A DNA stretch of 64,000 bases from Corythucha ciliata (taxonomy: Eukaryota; Arthropoda; Insecta; Hemiptera; Tingidae), in assembly GCA_038030265.1 (NCBI GenBank), contig CM075941.1, forward strand, positions 3,596,001 through 3,660,000, given 5' to 3'. Below the pieces are notes generated by a model that made no database searches, was not told the DNA's origin, and saw nothing but the letters and a program-made list of their open reading frames with translations. Made by a program: the position numbers and the translations under genes. Each line of letters begins with the position of its first letter. The stretch's first letter is position 1. Shown here in pieces: positions 43,136-55,754 of this stretch.

Positions 43136-44620
43136 TTATTTCACGGTTGTTTCAGACTGAAATGATGAAAAACGGCCGGTTCAAGAATTGAATGCTCTCG
43201 GTTTCAGCTTAAATTCAGGTAAAAAGCCTTTTCGTGGCTAAAAATATTGTTTATTCACGAATGATATTGAGAAAAAAAAAAATGCTGTGCAACATCTCTT
43301 GAGAAAAACTACATCCAATCCACGCCTGTGGACAGCTCTACTGGCCAAAATGTCAGATGCACCATCGCCTTTTTGCAGGCTTATTTGGGGGCATTCGGGG
43401 GGTTGAAATCGGTCGTCAAAGACTGAACGAAAGAAACGAAAAACGGTCAATATCCGACTGAAAATATATCTCTGATGGAAAACTGTCGTTCGTAGCCTTC
43501 CATTCTGGATTTTATGTTTAAAAACGGATAATTTTTCTCCCCGGAAAGTGGTAATTATTAAGATAAGCTTTAAATTTTTGGTAAACTGTGGTAATTTAGC
43601 CCCTGAAACTGCAGCCCACCCAACCCTAGATCAAGGGCCAGGCTACGCCCCCCGTCGGAGCACTTTGTTGTAACTGTGAGGCACTGACAATATCCGCCAG
43701 ATGTGATCCTTTGGAGAGGAAAGGGCTTGTGATTGGCTGGAGAGCGTAACCTACACGACCGAAGAAGCGAATGAGAGGTATCAAATCTATTTGTAAGGCT
43801 CTATAAGTTCCTACGAGTACTGACACTCCGCCATGTTTGTTTTACCCCCCACCCCCTCCACATAGGGATCAAATAGATTTGATATTTCTCATTCGCTGCT
43901 CCGGTCATGTAGGTTACGCTCACCAGCCAATCACAAGCCCTTCCCTCTCTAAAGGACCACATATGGCGGGTAATGTCAGTACCTGTGTGTAACAGGCGCG
44001 GATCCAGTGTCGGCTTAAGGAGGGGGCCGTATTGTGACACCATGATCCCATCTCTGGCTAAATAACACGTTTAAAATATTTTTTTAACCTTGAAAAGTGG
44101 TTTTTTCGTGAGTTATACCTGTCATACTGGTTTGTAAATGTACAAAATCCGTGAAATTGATTTAAATAGTGAATCAGACCCACAAAAATAATTTTTAGTG
44201 ATTGTAACGCTCAAAATTGAGTATTTTAGTAAGCGGAACACGGAAATTACTTCTTTATTGAATAAAACCAGCTATAAACAGTTTTTGGTGCGAAAATCGG
44301 CGTAATAGGCCTCTGAAATAGACCACCCTGACCCAGTGAAATTGGTTTGCTGACAAAAAAAAAAATCCCGAAAATGGCTGTTCATATCATTGAAAGTCTC
44401 CTCATGAAATTGACAATTCCCTCATACAATTGACAGCTGTGTGTGAATGTGTGTGTGTGTTCCGCTTAAAGTTTGCCCTTGGCGTGACCCTTCGCATAAA
44501 TTTTGCCCTAGACGTGGCGGCGTTCAACGTCAATTTTCCCCTCAGTGACGCCATTTGCGAGAGTTTTTCCCTTCAACTTGGGCGTTTCGCGTCTCTCGAG
44601 AAAGTTTTCCCTCGATGTGG
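43136..44620. other. No gene; contains a fold-back element and diverged units
   Basis: Apart from the fold-back element at 43674-43990, I see only diverged AT-rich units and 'TTTGCCCTTGGCGTGACCC'-like words of about 35-bp period just before the BEL/Pao remnant (44465-44600). Confidence 0.5.
43674..43990. mobile_element. Fold-back (long inverted repeat) element
   Basis: Arms of about 125 bp (43674-43800 and 43862-43990) are inverted copies: GGGCTTGTGATTGGCTGG pairs with CCAGCCAATCACAAGCCC, and ATCAAATCTATTTG with CAAATAGATTTGAT. About 60 bp separates them. The outer end of the right arm runs into GGCGCGGATCCAG. In the distal duplicate only the right arm survives (54942-55110). Confidence 0.8.
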
Positions 44621-44624
44621 TGTC

Positions 44625-46040
44625 CCTTGCGACTTATAGGAGAAAGCCCTAGCTTTATAATCAATGAGATTGCTGATAGTTCGTCTAAAGCGTATGCGGC
44701 TTGTGTTTACGTCACCTCTATGGTTAACGGTCAGCCAATAAACACCTCGCGTGACCTTACCGCGATTGGAATTATGTGCGGCAGTATTGCTCGCGAAACA
44801 CCTGAATTCCGTATTAACCTTGCTGAAGGATAAGATAACAATTCGAGAGGTGTTATGCTGGTCCGACTCGTCAATAGTCCTGTATTGGATCCAGCAATCG
44901 CCCAGGAAATGGCAGGTCTTTGTGGCCAACAGGATCGATACAATACAAGAATTAACAAAAATTGCTTGGTGGCATCACGTGAAGTCGGAGGAGAATCCTG
45001 CCGACTGTGCAACGCGAGGGTTGGCTCCTGCGGAGCTTGCGTCATTCAGTTTATGGTTTAAAGGACCAAAGTGGTTGTCTTTTTCTCGTTCGTTATGGCC
45101 TCTTAGTCGACCTCTTGTTCGTCGCTCACAGCTAGAGCAAGCTACACTTGAACAGAAATGCCAGGTGCTTGATAATCTTTTGGTGTCTCCGGGAGAACCC
45201 AACGATTTCATAAGGACCATCGAATCCCATTCCCGCTGGACTAAATTATTACGCGTCGTCGCATATTGTTTGCGTTTTCTGACTCCAAAGGGTATTGCCA
45301 AATCGTTTGGTCCCATTACAACCGCTGAATATCGAAAGGCCATGCTATGTTGTATCCGGGCTGTTCAATCGGTTTATTTCAAAGAGGAAATTCACCGTCT
45401 CACTCAAAATAAGCCTTCTTCGGGGCGTGTTGCACGTCTGTCCATTTTTTAAGATAGCGACGGATTAGTGAGAGTAGGTGGAAGAATAAAAGCTTCGACG
45501 CTTCCGTGGGAAGCTAAGCATCCGTTGCTCCTCCCAAAGTGTCATCTTTCGACCCTTATTATAAGGTTTTATCACGAAGAGTTCGGTCATGCGAGCTTAG
45601 GGTCAGTCCAAGTCATGATCCAAATAAAATTTTGGATAATGTTGGGGCGCCAAGCTATTCGTGCGCCACTTGTTATCGATCAAGACCAAGGTTCAAAACT
45701 CCTCAAATGGGTGACCTTCCATCATATAGGGTGACTCAAGTTCGTCCTTTTTCTCGTGTGGGAGTGGATTTCACCGGACATATTTATATTCGGTCGTCGA
45801 CTTTGCGTCGATATTCTAAAGAAAAGGCCTATATTGCCGTATTCATCTGTATGGTGACTAAGGCCGTGCATCTGGAGGCCGTTTCTAATATGACTACTGA
45901 AGCGTTCCTCGCAGCTTTTGATAGATTTTCAGGACGCCGGGGTCTCCCCTCCGATGTCTATTCCGACAATGGGTCAAATTTTGTTGGAGCCGATCGTGAA
46001 TTGAGACGTTTATTTCAACTTCGTCACAATCAAGATCTTG
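44625..46040 (+). pseudogene. BEL/Pao RNase H-integrase remnant, proximal copy
   Basis: The remnant opens in RNase H (DSSSKAYAACVYV), shifts frame near 44745 to TLPRLELCAAVLLAK, and continues with WSDSSIVLYWI, the BEL/Pao landmark HVKSEENPADCATRG, the integrase zinc module and an integrase core with GVDFTG and the DNGSNFVGA catalytic aspartate. The third catalytic residue (Glu) is absent because the sequence changes after about 46040. Lesions specific to this copy are a 1-bp loss in the T run near 45450 (creating a stop) and a 17-bp deletion near 45660 in the zinc-binding region. Reverse transcriptase, gag and LTRs are missing. Confidence 0.88.
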
Positions 46041-46350
46041 TCATTTTTGCCTTCCTTTGCTTCCCCCCCCCCCTCTTTATTCTTCTGAGTCGGGGTTGTC
46101 TTTCCCTTTCTTTGGGATGGGGAACTTAGTTTTTAAGCTGACACGTTTTTTCGTACCTCGAAAGCGTGGTCCAGCAAACACCCTCACCACTGGGGAGGAA
46201 GCGAAGTACCTCGCGAGTGGGGATGGAAGAGGGAACAGTCATATACGGGCCTTTTGGCGCATTATTATATGGCGACTGGTGACTAGAGACGTGCATCGTG
46301 AATGTGCCTTTTTTTTTGTTTTAAACGGATTGTTATTACGTTCATTTTGT
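46041..46350. other. Unrecognised tail after BEL/Pao remnant
   Basis: Poly-C at 46063-46073 is followed by about 270 bp of moderately GC-rich sequence that ends at the duplication junction. It is present in both copies. I cannot assign it. Confidence 0.4.
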
Positions 46351-47694
46351 TTCGTGAGTATTATTTTTTTTTGTAATCAATTTGGAAAGCTTTTGTAAAT
46401 CTAATGTTCGTTACAGAAGTACTTCGCTGGTTGTGCAGCCAAAATTTGATAAAGGGCCTGTTTGGAATTTGAATTCGCAGTTTAAGATGTAAGGACCACA
46501 AAAATGCACTGTGATTGATCCTTTCGAAATGCCTTTCCGTAACATAAACGACATTTCTTTCGTAGGTTTAGGCTGCCGCAACTACGTTACTGGACGGAAT
46601 TGTTTCTTTCCCTTTTAATTTCAATGATTTTTGAACCTCAATCGTTGTTTTGTGAGTATTGCTTTTATTTGTTTCCAATTGGAAAATAATTGTTGATCTG
46701 ACGTTCCTACAGAAGCACTTCGCAGAGTTTGTGCAGCGAAAATTCGAAAAAGCTGCTGTTTGAAATTTGAGTACCAAGTTTGAGGCAACGTATCAAAAAT
46801 TGTGTTAGGGTAACTATATTTTGTTCATCACATTTAATCTTATTATTGCCGGCATTTGTACAATATTTTAAAAAGGAACATAACTAATATTGTTTCAATG
46901 TTGGAAGTAGCCATTTATAAAACATTAAGTTTAAATGAAAGTCGGACACATTTATTAAATGGGGACATGACAAAACGTTGATTTAATTTGATTGTTTTAT
47001 TTACAAATATTCTTTCATTGATTTTGGTTTACTGGGACACTTTACTGGGAGGGCGCTCAAAACCAAATTTCTTTTTTTTTTTACAATTTCACTGTTTTTC
47101 CTCTGAAATAGGAATTTCGCATCGGTTCGCACCCCCGCAAAAAAGCAATTTCACGACTATATCTAACCAGGAACTGTATTTCATGGATACGTTGATACGT
47201 ATAGCCCCGAAACAAGCAATTTTGCGGCTATTTAACAAACGAATCTCGACTCCTTGGGCATCAATGGCCATTTCTGTTGACGAGAGCCGTTTTTCCCGGC
47301 AAAATTTCAACGTTCAATTTGAATGCCAAATTAGACAGTTTGAAGGGGGCAAATTGACGATTTTCAAACTGTTGTAGTTAGTTGTAGCAACATGGGCAGC
47401 AGCGAGCAGCCTATCCTTGTCCCGACCGTTTACACAGTTCAAGAATGTAGCCAACTATCAGAATCAACGACATTTCCCCGCAGAAACTCTAAATTCTTGC
47501 CCTAAGATAAGATTATTTGTCGATTAATCGCTGTTGAAATCCAGAAAAACAGGTGATTCGAACAGCCTGAAATGTTGAAAAAAATGGTTTTGGTAGTCTC
47601 GTAAACACTATTTCTCCCCCCCCCCCTACCACCATACTCCTATGACATTGGTCCTCCCTGCTATTATTAACTTTAAAGTAACATAATTACTTAC

Positions 47695-47847
47695 AAGATC
47701 GTCACATATGTAAACCGCTCCTCCTCGTTCTGGACTGAAGACGGCCACTGCAAACAACGGATGAACTTGATGCCAGTCGACGATCGTAAACGACGTGCTG
47801 GGCGATAAATCGCCCACTTTGATGCGATAGTCGAAATAGAGCGTCAT
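47695..47847 (-). pseudogene. Duplicated orphan IFT140 exon 1 (distal copy)
   Basis: The 51-codon exon and its GTAAGT donor are the same as 35978-36130. It lies about 11.7 kb upstream of the functional exon and has no other IFT140 exon of its own. With its intact promoter X-box it could still start transcripts. These would splice into exon 2 only by skipping the proximal first exon, giving the same protein. Confidence 0.9.
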
Positions 47848-47938
47848 TTCTTTTTTTTGTACACACTTTTAAAATACTCGAAATTCTACGAAGGAACGCG
47901 ACGAATTGGAGTTTTTTCCCCGTGTTTTCAAGCTCGTC

Positions 47939-47952
47939 GTAGCCATGGCAAC
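47939..47952 (-). promoter_or_regulatory. RFX X-box, distal copy
   Basis: GTAGCCATGGCAAC is unchanged from the proximal copy and sits at the same distance from the orphan exon ATG (92 bp). Confidence 0.8.
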
Positions 47953-48411
47953 GTTTTGTGTATTTTCTTCAATATTTTCCCACCCGGTTGAGCCGCTGCC
48001 GGGCAGTCAACTACCATCATCATCTACATTCACCTTTAGTTTCATTGTTTAGAAGCCGGTGAGAAAGAAAAGAGAGAGAGTGTGAGTGAGGGAGTGAGAA
48101 CACCTCCTGAGTAACCGGTGGACTTACGAGGAGCCCTCCCCTGCCCCTTCCCATTACAGAAACCAAGGTCAAACGAAAAGAGTTCGTTTTTTTTTTTGTA
48201 GATCGGTAGGTATACACCTTAGAACGAACAGATTTAGACTTCCTCCCACAATTCTACATTTCGACAAAATGTGCACCCCAAAAGTGAAAAGAAAACAAAA
48301 TAATTCTCCCAAGAAACTCGTCTTCTTACGAGTTTCATAGATTGTGTAACGACGATTTATTGTATTTTATTATTTTTAATACACCGGAGCGACGACTCTT
48401 ACGTACGGTGT

Positions 48412-48692
48412 TCACAGTACGATTTCATCTCCATCAAAAACAAAAGTAACGGCCGCATCTGTTGTAATAAGAAGGGAAGCGACGACGGCTGCATCGTACA
48501 GCGCAGTTTTTACGACCTGAGGAGAAGAAAAAAAATATATTGTTTTAATTTTCTCTTCGTATTCTTTTTAATTTATTAAAAATGTTTTTTATTCTTTTTC
48601 ACCTTAACAGGATCAATTATTCCCGCTTTCATCATATCAACGAATTCATTTTTCATAGCGTCGTAGCCAATTTCTCCCCCGGACAGTAAAAC
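48412..48692 (-). CDS. HSPD1: HSP60 chaperonin, last two exons (distal copy)
   Basis: Exons 48603-48692 and 48412-48516 match the proximal pair. One change in the final codons (ATA to GTA) makes the C-terminus DEIVL instead of DEIIL. Splice sites and downstream AATAAA are preserved. If the full HSP60 gene continues to the right, this copy is the one collinear with it, and the proximal pair is the redundant one. The intron upstream would then have to exceed 15 kb and cross the unnamed gene at 59-64 kb. No further HSP60 exon is seen. Confidence 0.8.
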
Positions 48693-48899
48693 CTGGATAG
48701 TTAAAGAGGCGAAATAAGAGGGAGAACAAGCGCGTGGCATCTACCGGTTGGTAGGTAGAAGAAAGCCCAAACCCAGGGACTCAGTGGTGGTGGTTGAGGG
48801 GGGGGGACATGAAACTGTTATAAATTCGTAGCTCGCAAGAATCTCTTTGTTCTACCCCCCTTCTCCCTGCCACTATAGAAGCACGATACTATGCTATTT

Positions 48900-51800
48900 A
48901 TAGCAGAAAAACCCCGTTGATCCGCCTTTACGCCGCTAATTAACGATTTTTTCTCACTTTCATCCACGAATTAGCGATTTTCTCAATTTTTGTAGCGAAA
49001 TTTCATCCGCGAATCAGCACTTTTTCTCAACTTTAGCCGCGAATTATCCATTTTTTTTTTTGTACACACCTTCCTTCAATTTTAGCCACGAATTGGCGTT
49101 TTTCTTCATTGTTTCGCCGCAAATTAACGCTTTCTGTCATTTTATTTACGAATTAGTGATTTTTCTCAATTTTAGCCCTGAATTAGCGGCTTTAATTAAT
49201 TTTTATTGATTTTCCCCAATTTTAGCCATAAATCATAGCTTTTTCTTGTTGTTTATATGCCCTTCGCTTTTTCTCTATTTTGGCCGTGAATTAGCTATTA
49301 TACATTGTCATTTCAGCTGCGAATTTGATTTTTTCCTCAGTTTTGACTCGGATTTAGCGTATTTCTCAATTCTAGCCATTTTGTCCCCATTGTTTTTTTC
49401 ACTCTGCTATGAACCAGCACTTTTTCTTTAAATTTAGCCGAGGACATGGCTCAATAACAGCACATTAGTGTTTTGTTTTAATTGAAACGTTGAGAAAATG
49501 GCGCGAATCAGCGATTTTTTTTTGTTTTTTTTTCAAGTTTGAGGATCAAAATAATCCGGCGCTACCTTCGTAGACGGGAGCCATAAGTGCCAGGGAAAGG
49601 CTGGCCAAGAACGCCGCGGCATCGGAGGTGGAACCGCTTCGCAACGGTTTGTCTCAATGGCTCGCTTATATCGTCGGATTCCCCGTGTCGAAAAAGCCAG
49701 AGATACGCGGTTCGGAGGGCTTAAAAAGGGTGATTTTCTGGTCCATTTTTATCAGCCTCAGCTAAAAAACGCCGTCCATAAAGGGGCCGTCGGCGCTGAA
49801 AATCTCAACGTTTGGCCTTGCTACGATATTTGGTTCTTTACGATATTTATTGACTCCAGAGTATGTGTGGATAAAGCAAGGATGGGGTGAAGCTCAGGGG
49901 CAAGTCTACGTCTCAAATTGAGAAAAAGTGCTGATGTCCAGTTTCTGGCCGTCCTTTGCCGCTAAAATTGAGAAGGCACGCAATTTTGCGGTTCTTGTGG
50001 CAATCGCGCGTCAAAATGCCAATAATTCTTGGCTATTATTGCGAAAAGGCGCGCATTCGTGGCTAAAATTAAGAGAATGCGTCAAGTCCTGGCTTTTGGT
50101 ACAACAGAGAAAACACTCTCAAGTGTAGGTCTTAGGAATCCGTGACTAAAATTGAGGATAGCGCTAATTAATGCTAAAATTGGCCCTGTGACCTAAGTGT
50201 GGCGGAAGCCGCGCGATTTTAGTGGCTAGAGCGGGTTCAGCGTTTCTTAGGAGGAAAAGCGTGGAGTGCACAGCTCGATTCTATGAAATTAATTAGTTGA
50301 TTAAATCGTTGATTTGCGGTTACAAATTTTTAAAAATCCCTTATTCGAGGCTAAAATTGAGAAAACGCCAATCCGTAGCTTCTTAAGGATATTTCGTGGA
50401 TGTAACTGAGAAAAAATATTAATCCGTAGCTATAATTGAAAAACTACGGCTAGTATTGAGAAAAAAGCGCTATATTTAAGCTCAAATTGAGATTGAACAC
50501 TTTGAAAAGCACTAATTAATTTGAAAAGTGCTAATTCGCTGCTAAAAATTTAGGAAAAAGCCAACTTCTGGCAAAAATTGAGAAATATCGCTAATTCAAG
50601 GAATAAAAAAAATTGAGAAAAGTGCTAATTCCCTGCTAAAAAGGAGAAAAAGCGCTAATTCGAGGTTAGAATGAAGAAAAATCTCAGCAGGTGTTCAAAA
50701 TTGAAAATAAATGCCAATTCTTGACTTCTAAAGGCAACCTAATTGTGGCTAATCCATAGTCAAAAGTTACGAAACACATTGTTAATGCTGGGCTAAAATT
50801 TGAAAAAAACCCCGGCTAATATGTGCGGATAATTTTTGGAAATCGCTAATTAGTGCGCCAGGAATTAAGAGAAACGCTAATTTTATGCTAAAATTGAGAA
50901 AAGGCGCTAATTCGCGGCTGAAATTGAGGAAAATCGCAAATTCGTGGAAAAAGTGTTCTATACATAAACTCTGATTCGCGACTCAAAAATGAAACATTTG
51001 AAAATTCGCCAATTCACTAAAAGTCGCAGCTAAAACTGCGCGGGAAAAGCGCAAATCCATAGCTTTAGTTGAAAATATTTTGTTAATGCAGGGCTAAAAC
51101 GTGAAAAACCCGCTGATTTGCGGCCAATTTTGGAAATCTTCAAATTAGCGCGGCTAAAATATAAAAAACCGCAAATTTGTTTGACTTTTTTCGTGCTCCA
51201 ATTGAGTAAAAAGTGCTAACTTGTTGCTAAAAATTGAGGAAAACAGCAATTTGTGGCAAAGTTTAAGAAAAATCATTACATTTGCAGCTAAAATTGAAAA
51301 AATAAAAAATTGATAAAATAGCGACAAAGTCTAATTTATATCTATAATGGTTTGTAGCCCAAATCGTGGCTATAGGTGAAAAAACTCGCTAATTTGTGGC
51401 TAAAACTGAGGATAAGCGCTAATCCATAGCTAGAAGTTGATGATGAGCGGGAGGGGATTGTTAATGCGGAGCTAAAATGTAAAATACCTGGCTTATCTGC
51501 GACTGATTTTGGAAAATCACTAATTAGCACGGCTAGAAATCAAGAAATTACGTTCGTTTTCAAATCGAATTGACAAAAAGTGCTAATTCGCTGATAAAAC
51601 GCTGTAATGAACGCTCAAAAACGCCAATTCGTTGGTAAAATGGAGAAAAAATCGCATATTCGCAGGAGGAAAAATGCTACTTGGCGGCAGAAATTGAGAG
51701 AAAAACTGACGAATTATAATCCCAAATGTAACGATTTTACGCCAAAACAAACGATTTTACGCCAAACCTAACGACTCTCTTGACAACTGACGATTTCAGC

Positions 51801-54800
51801 ATAAAACTGACGATTTCAAGCCAAAGCTGAGGTCTGATATAAAAACTGATGATTTCACTGTTAAACTAATTTTGTTAGATTCCCTCAAAAAGATAATTTT
51901 ACCTTGAAACTTGAGGTTTTACCCCAAAACCGAACATTTTATCGCAAGACTGACGAGTTCCAAACCCAAAATTGAAGTTTTATCGTTTTTTCACTGCAAA
52001 ACTGGCGATTTAACCTTAAAAATTACCGGGTTTACCTCGAATCCGGTGATTTTAGGTCAAAATGGAGAACAAAATCGCGAACAATTGCGATTTAGGGCTT
52101 AAGTTCTGTTCATTGCCAAACTGAGTTTATACCCCAGTCATAATTTTCGCATTTTGCATTCAAAAACGTTTAAACCCTTAACAACTCTTAATCGGACATT
52201 TGTCGACCATCCCTTAAGCGCAGAAAATGACAATTTTAGCACGGAAATGGAGATTTTAGTCGGTTCTAAAATTGTGATTTTGTCCAAAAACTGGCAATTT
52301 TAGCTCCCAGGTTGGGTTTTTAAGTGTTTTTTTCGTCGGGGAAACAACATCTGTTCACTTTTACTTCCATGTTCCCTACGGGAATGGAAGTGTGGTGTTT
52401 TTAGTTGAGTTAGATTTGCGAAAATGGTATTTTTGGGCTCAACAACCGCAAAATTATGTCACCCTAGCGAAATTCGTTTTGAGAGCAACAAAAATCCTTG
52501 AAATTGATTTTTTTTTATTAGCGAAATTGGAGAATTCGTTTTTTTATTTTATTTAGTGAGCGCAGACGAAACAATAAATGTGGCTGTACTGAAGGATTTA
52601 TACTTTGGGAATGTATCTAGAGGTGGGCATCTGCCCCACTATATACATATAAATCTGCGCTTTCGAGTCTCGGGAAGGGCAGCTGCCTACACCGCCCCCT
52701 CCCCCCAACTGGCTTCGCCCATGAAGTCATGCAATTGTATGGAGCGAGAGTACCTAGACAGTTTGTCCAGCGGGTAACCATGACCGCTGTGAGAGGGTGG
52801 GGGTCGACAGTTGGCAAGGTGGAGAGGGGCCAGCAAACGCTAGTGGTCAGCGTATCCTTATGTGTGTTTTGTCTTTTTTTGTGTGTAGAATGTATAGATA
52901 TAGCCATTTTGAAGGCGCTAATCGTCATAAGCACAATATGTAGCCTATTTAGGCACAAATGATAAGTTTGGCCATTTTTAGAGGGTTAATTGCCAGTACA
53001 AGTGAGCCATTTTTAAGGCGTCAATAGCCAGTTTGGCCATTTACGAACGAATGGTCAATTTTTCCAATTTTAGAATTGTAATAATCTGTTTTAGCCTTAG
53101 GGCTTTTCAAAGCGTGAATCGCCAGTTTATCCATTTATAGGCCACGCGTAGAGTAAATATTGGCAATTTTTTGGGCGCGAATCGTCAGCTTAGCCATTTT
53201 TAGTTCACGAACCGTCAGTTTAGCCAAGATCGCGAATAAGCCAGTCGAGCCAAAGAAGTGAATAGTCAGTAATTGTGGCGCACGATTGTGTAAGTTTGGC
53301 CAAATTTGACGCGCGAGAATGGTCGATTTAGACATTTTCAGGGCTGGAATCATCTTTAACGGAATTTTCAGGGCTGCAAGCATCGGCTTTTCAGCCTTAG
53401 CCATTTTCAAGATGCGAATAGTCAGTTTAGATGTTTCAGTAAACGAATAGTCTGTCAAGCCAAACAAGTGAATCTCCAGTAGTTTTGGCACTCGAATCGC
53501 AAGCTTATACAGTTGGGAATTGCCAATTTGGCTATTTTTAGTTCGCATTTAGTCAGTCAATTCAGCCATGTTGGGCCGCGATTTAGTCAATTTAGCCATT
53601 TTGGGGAGCGATTTATAGTCAGTTCAGCTATTTTTAGGCAGCGAGTGACTGTCAAGCAGCCATTTTTAGTGGCGAAGCGCTCGATTTCTCAAGGCCACTC
53701 CCAAAAGGTTTTTTTTTGGGGGGGGGATGCTTTTCTGTGGACGCGTTCACGAAAAATTAAATTTCGCAGGGTTTTATGTTGCCAAAACCTCAATTTTTCC
53801 CCGATTTCGCTCTCTTAAAAAACTATTTTTCTGATATTTCTCGCCAAAAAACCATTTTTGGGGAAGGCTCACTGAAACAATAAATTTCTCAGATTTCGCA
53901 CACAAAACTTCCAAATTTTTTGGTTTTTTGTTGGTGAAAAACAAAGTTTACGGTGTCGCCTAATTCAAAAGCATTATTATGATACAAAAAAAACTTGGAA
54001 TTTTTTGGATTCCGACAGAGGCGTAGCCAGTACGTGATCAAGGGCAGCCAGGCGCGGAACCAGTGGGGGGGGGAGCGTTCGTTCCCCGCGGGTGAAATTC
54101 AGAAAATAACATTTTGCGGAAAAACGCCCCCATTCACGGCTAACGAAAATTGCGCTGATTCACGGCTAAACTTGAGAAATAAATCTCAATATTCCGCGAT
54201 TGAAATTGAGAAAACACAAATTTGCGGTTTCGCGGTGCAAATTCCGGGCCGAAATTAAGAAAAGGCGCTAATTTACGGCTAAAAATGACGAAATAAAGTG
54301 CTCGTTCAATTTAGAAATGAGAAAAATCACTCATTTTGTGGCTGAAATTGAGGGAAAACGCCGATCGACGGCTAAAATTGAGGAATCGAGACTGCGGCTA
54401 AAAAAAATAATACAGCGCTCGTTCAAAGATAAAATTGACAAAAATCACCCATTTGCGGCTGATATTGAGAAAAGGTGCCAGTTCGAGGTTTATCGATCCA
54501 GCATCCCGGTAAAATTGCGGAAAAGTGCTAGGGGCTACAAAAAAAAGCGTGAATTAGCGCATACATTTTTGAAAAAGTGTTCATTCACCGCTAGAATTGA
54601 GGAAAAGTGCTCGTTCGCAGGTGAAATTGAGATTAACACTCAGTACTTCAAGATTTCGCGATGCAAGGGCTTAAAAAATGGTTCTCTTAAGACAGAATTG
54701 AGAAAAAGCAATAATTTACGGCTAAAATTTGGGGAAAACGCCGATTCGAGGCTAAAATTGAGAAACAACGTTCACCTAACGGCTCAAAGAAAGGGAAAAC

Positions 54801-54850
54801 TACTCTTTTGAGGCTGAATTTGACAGAACGCGCTGAGTGCGCTGGCCGTA
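48900..54850. repeat. Degenerate arrays of the distal duplicate
   Basis: The same succession as the proximal copy: family 1 forward (48900-49535), family 1 reverse (49910-51700), AAAACTGACGATTTTA type (51701-52345), GCCATTTTTAGG type (52899-53690), and family 1 reverse with TIR-like head (54013-54850). Unit-level indels distinguish the copies. Confidence 0.8.
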
Positions 54851-55750
54851 ATTTAAATAATATACCAAAAAGGCGTTATTTCACGGTTGTTTCAGACTGA
54901 AATGATGAAAAACGGCCGGTTCAAGAATTGAATGCTCTCGGTCCGCCATGTTTGTTTTACCCCCCACCCCCTCCACATAGGGATCAAATAGATTTGATAT
55001 TTCTCATTCGCTGCTCCGGTCATGTAGGTTACGCTCACCAGCCAATCACAAGCCCTTCCCTCTCTAAAGGACCACATATGGCGGGTAATGTCAGTACCTG
55101 TGTGTAACAGGCGCGGATCCAGTGTCGGCTTAAGGAGGGGGCCGTATTGTGACACCATGATCCCATCTCTGGCTAAATAACACGTTTAAAATATTTTTTT
55201 AACCTTGAAAAGTGGTTTTTTCGTGAGTTATACCTGTCATACTGGTTTGTAAGTGTACAAAATCCGTGAAATTGATTTATATAGTGAATCAGACCCACAA
55301 AAATAATTTTTAGTGATTGTAACGCTCAAAATTGAGTATTTTAGTAAGCGGAACACGGAAATTACTTCTTTATTGAATAAAACCAGCTATAAACAGTTTT
55401 TGGTGCGAAAATCGGCGTATTAGGCCTCTGAAATAGACCACCCTGACCCAGTGAAATTGGTTTGCTGACAAAAAAAAAAAATCCCGAAAATGGCTATTCA
55501 TATCATTGAAAGTCTCCTCATGAAATTGACAATTCCCTCATACAATTGACAGCTGTGTGTCAATGTGTGTGAATGTGTGTGTGTGTGTTCCGCTTAAAGT
55601 TTGCCCTTGGCGTGACCCTTCGCATAAATTTTGCCCTAGACGTGGCGGCGTTCAACGTCAATTTTCCCCTCAGTGACGCCATTTGCGAGAGTTTTTCCCT
55701 TCAACTTGGGCGTTTCGCGTCTCTCGAGAAAGTTTTCCCTCGATGTGGTG
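54851..55750. other. Distal counterpart of 43.2-44.6 kb, with 625-bp deletion
   Basis: The junction at 54941/54942 joins sequence equivalent to proximal 43201 and 43827, removing the left arm of the fold-back element. No gene is seen. Confidence 0.6.
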
Positions 55751-55754
55751 TCCC

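Larger units (their letters stand above)
34604..46350. repeat. Tandem duplication, proximal copy (11.75 kb)
   Basis: This block is repeated directly at 46351-57470 with only small differences. It starts at TTCGTGAGTATTATTTTTTT (34604) and ends in GTTATTACGTTCATTTTGT (46350), and the next base begins the second copy. It contains IFT140 exon 1 with X-box, the HSP60 3' exons, several degenerate arrays, a fold-back element and a BEL/Pao remnant. Exon sequences are identical or nearly so in both copies. Confidence 0.92.
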
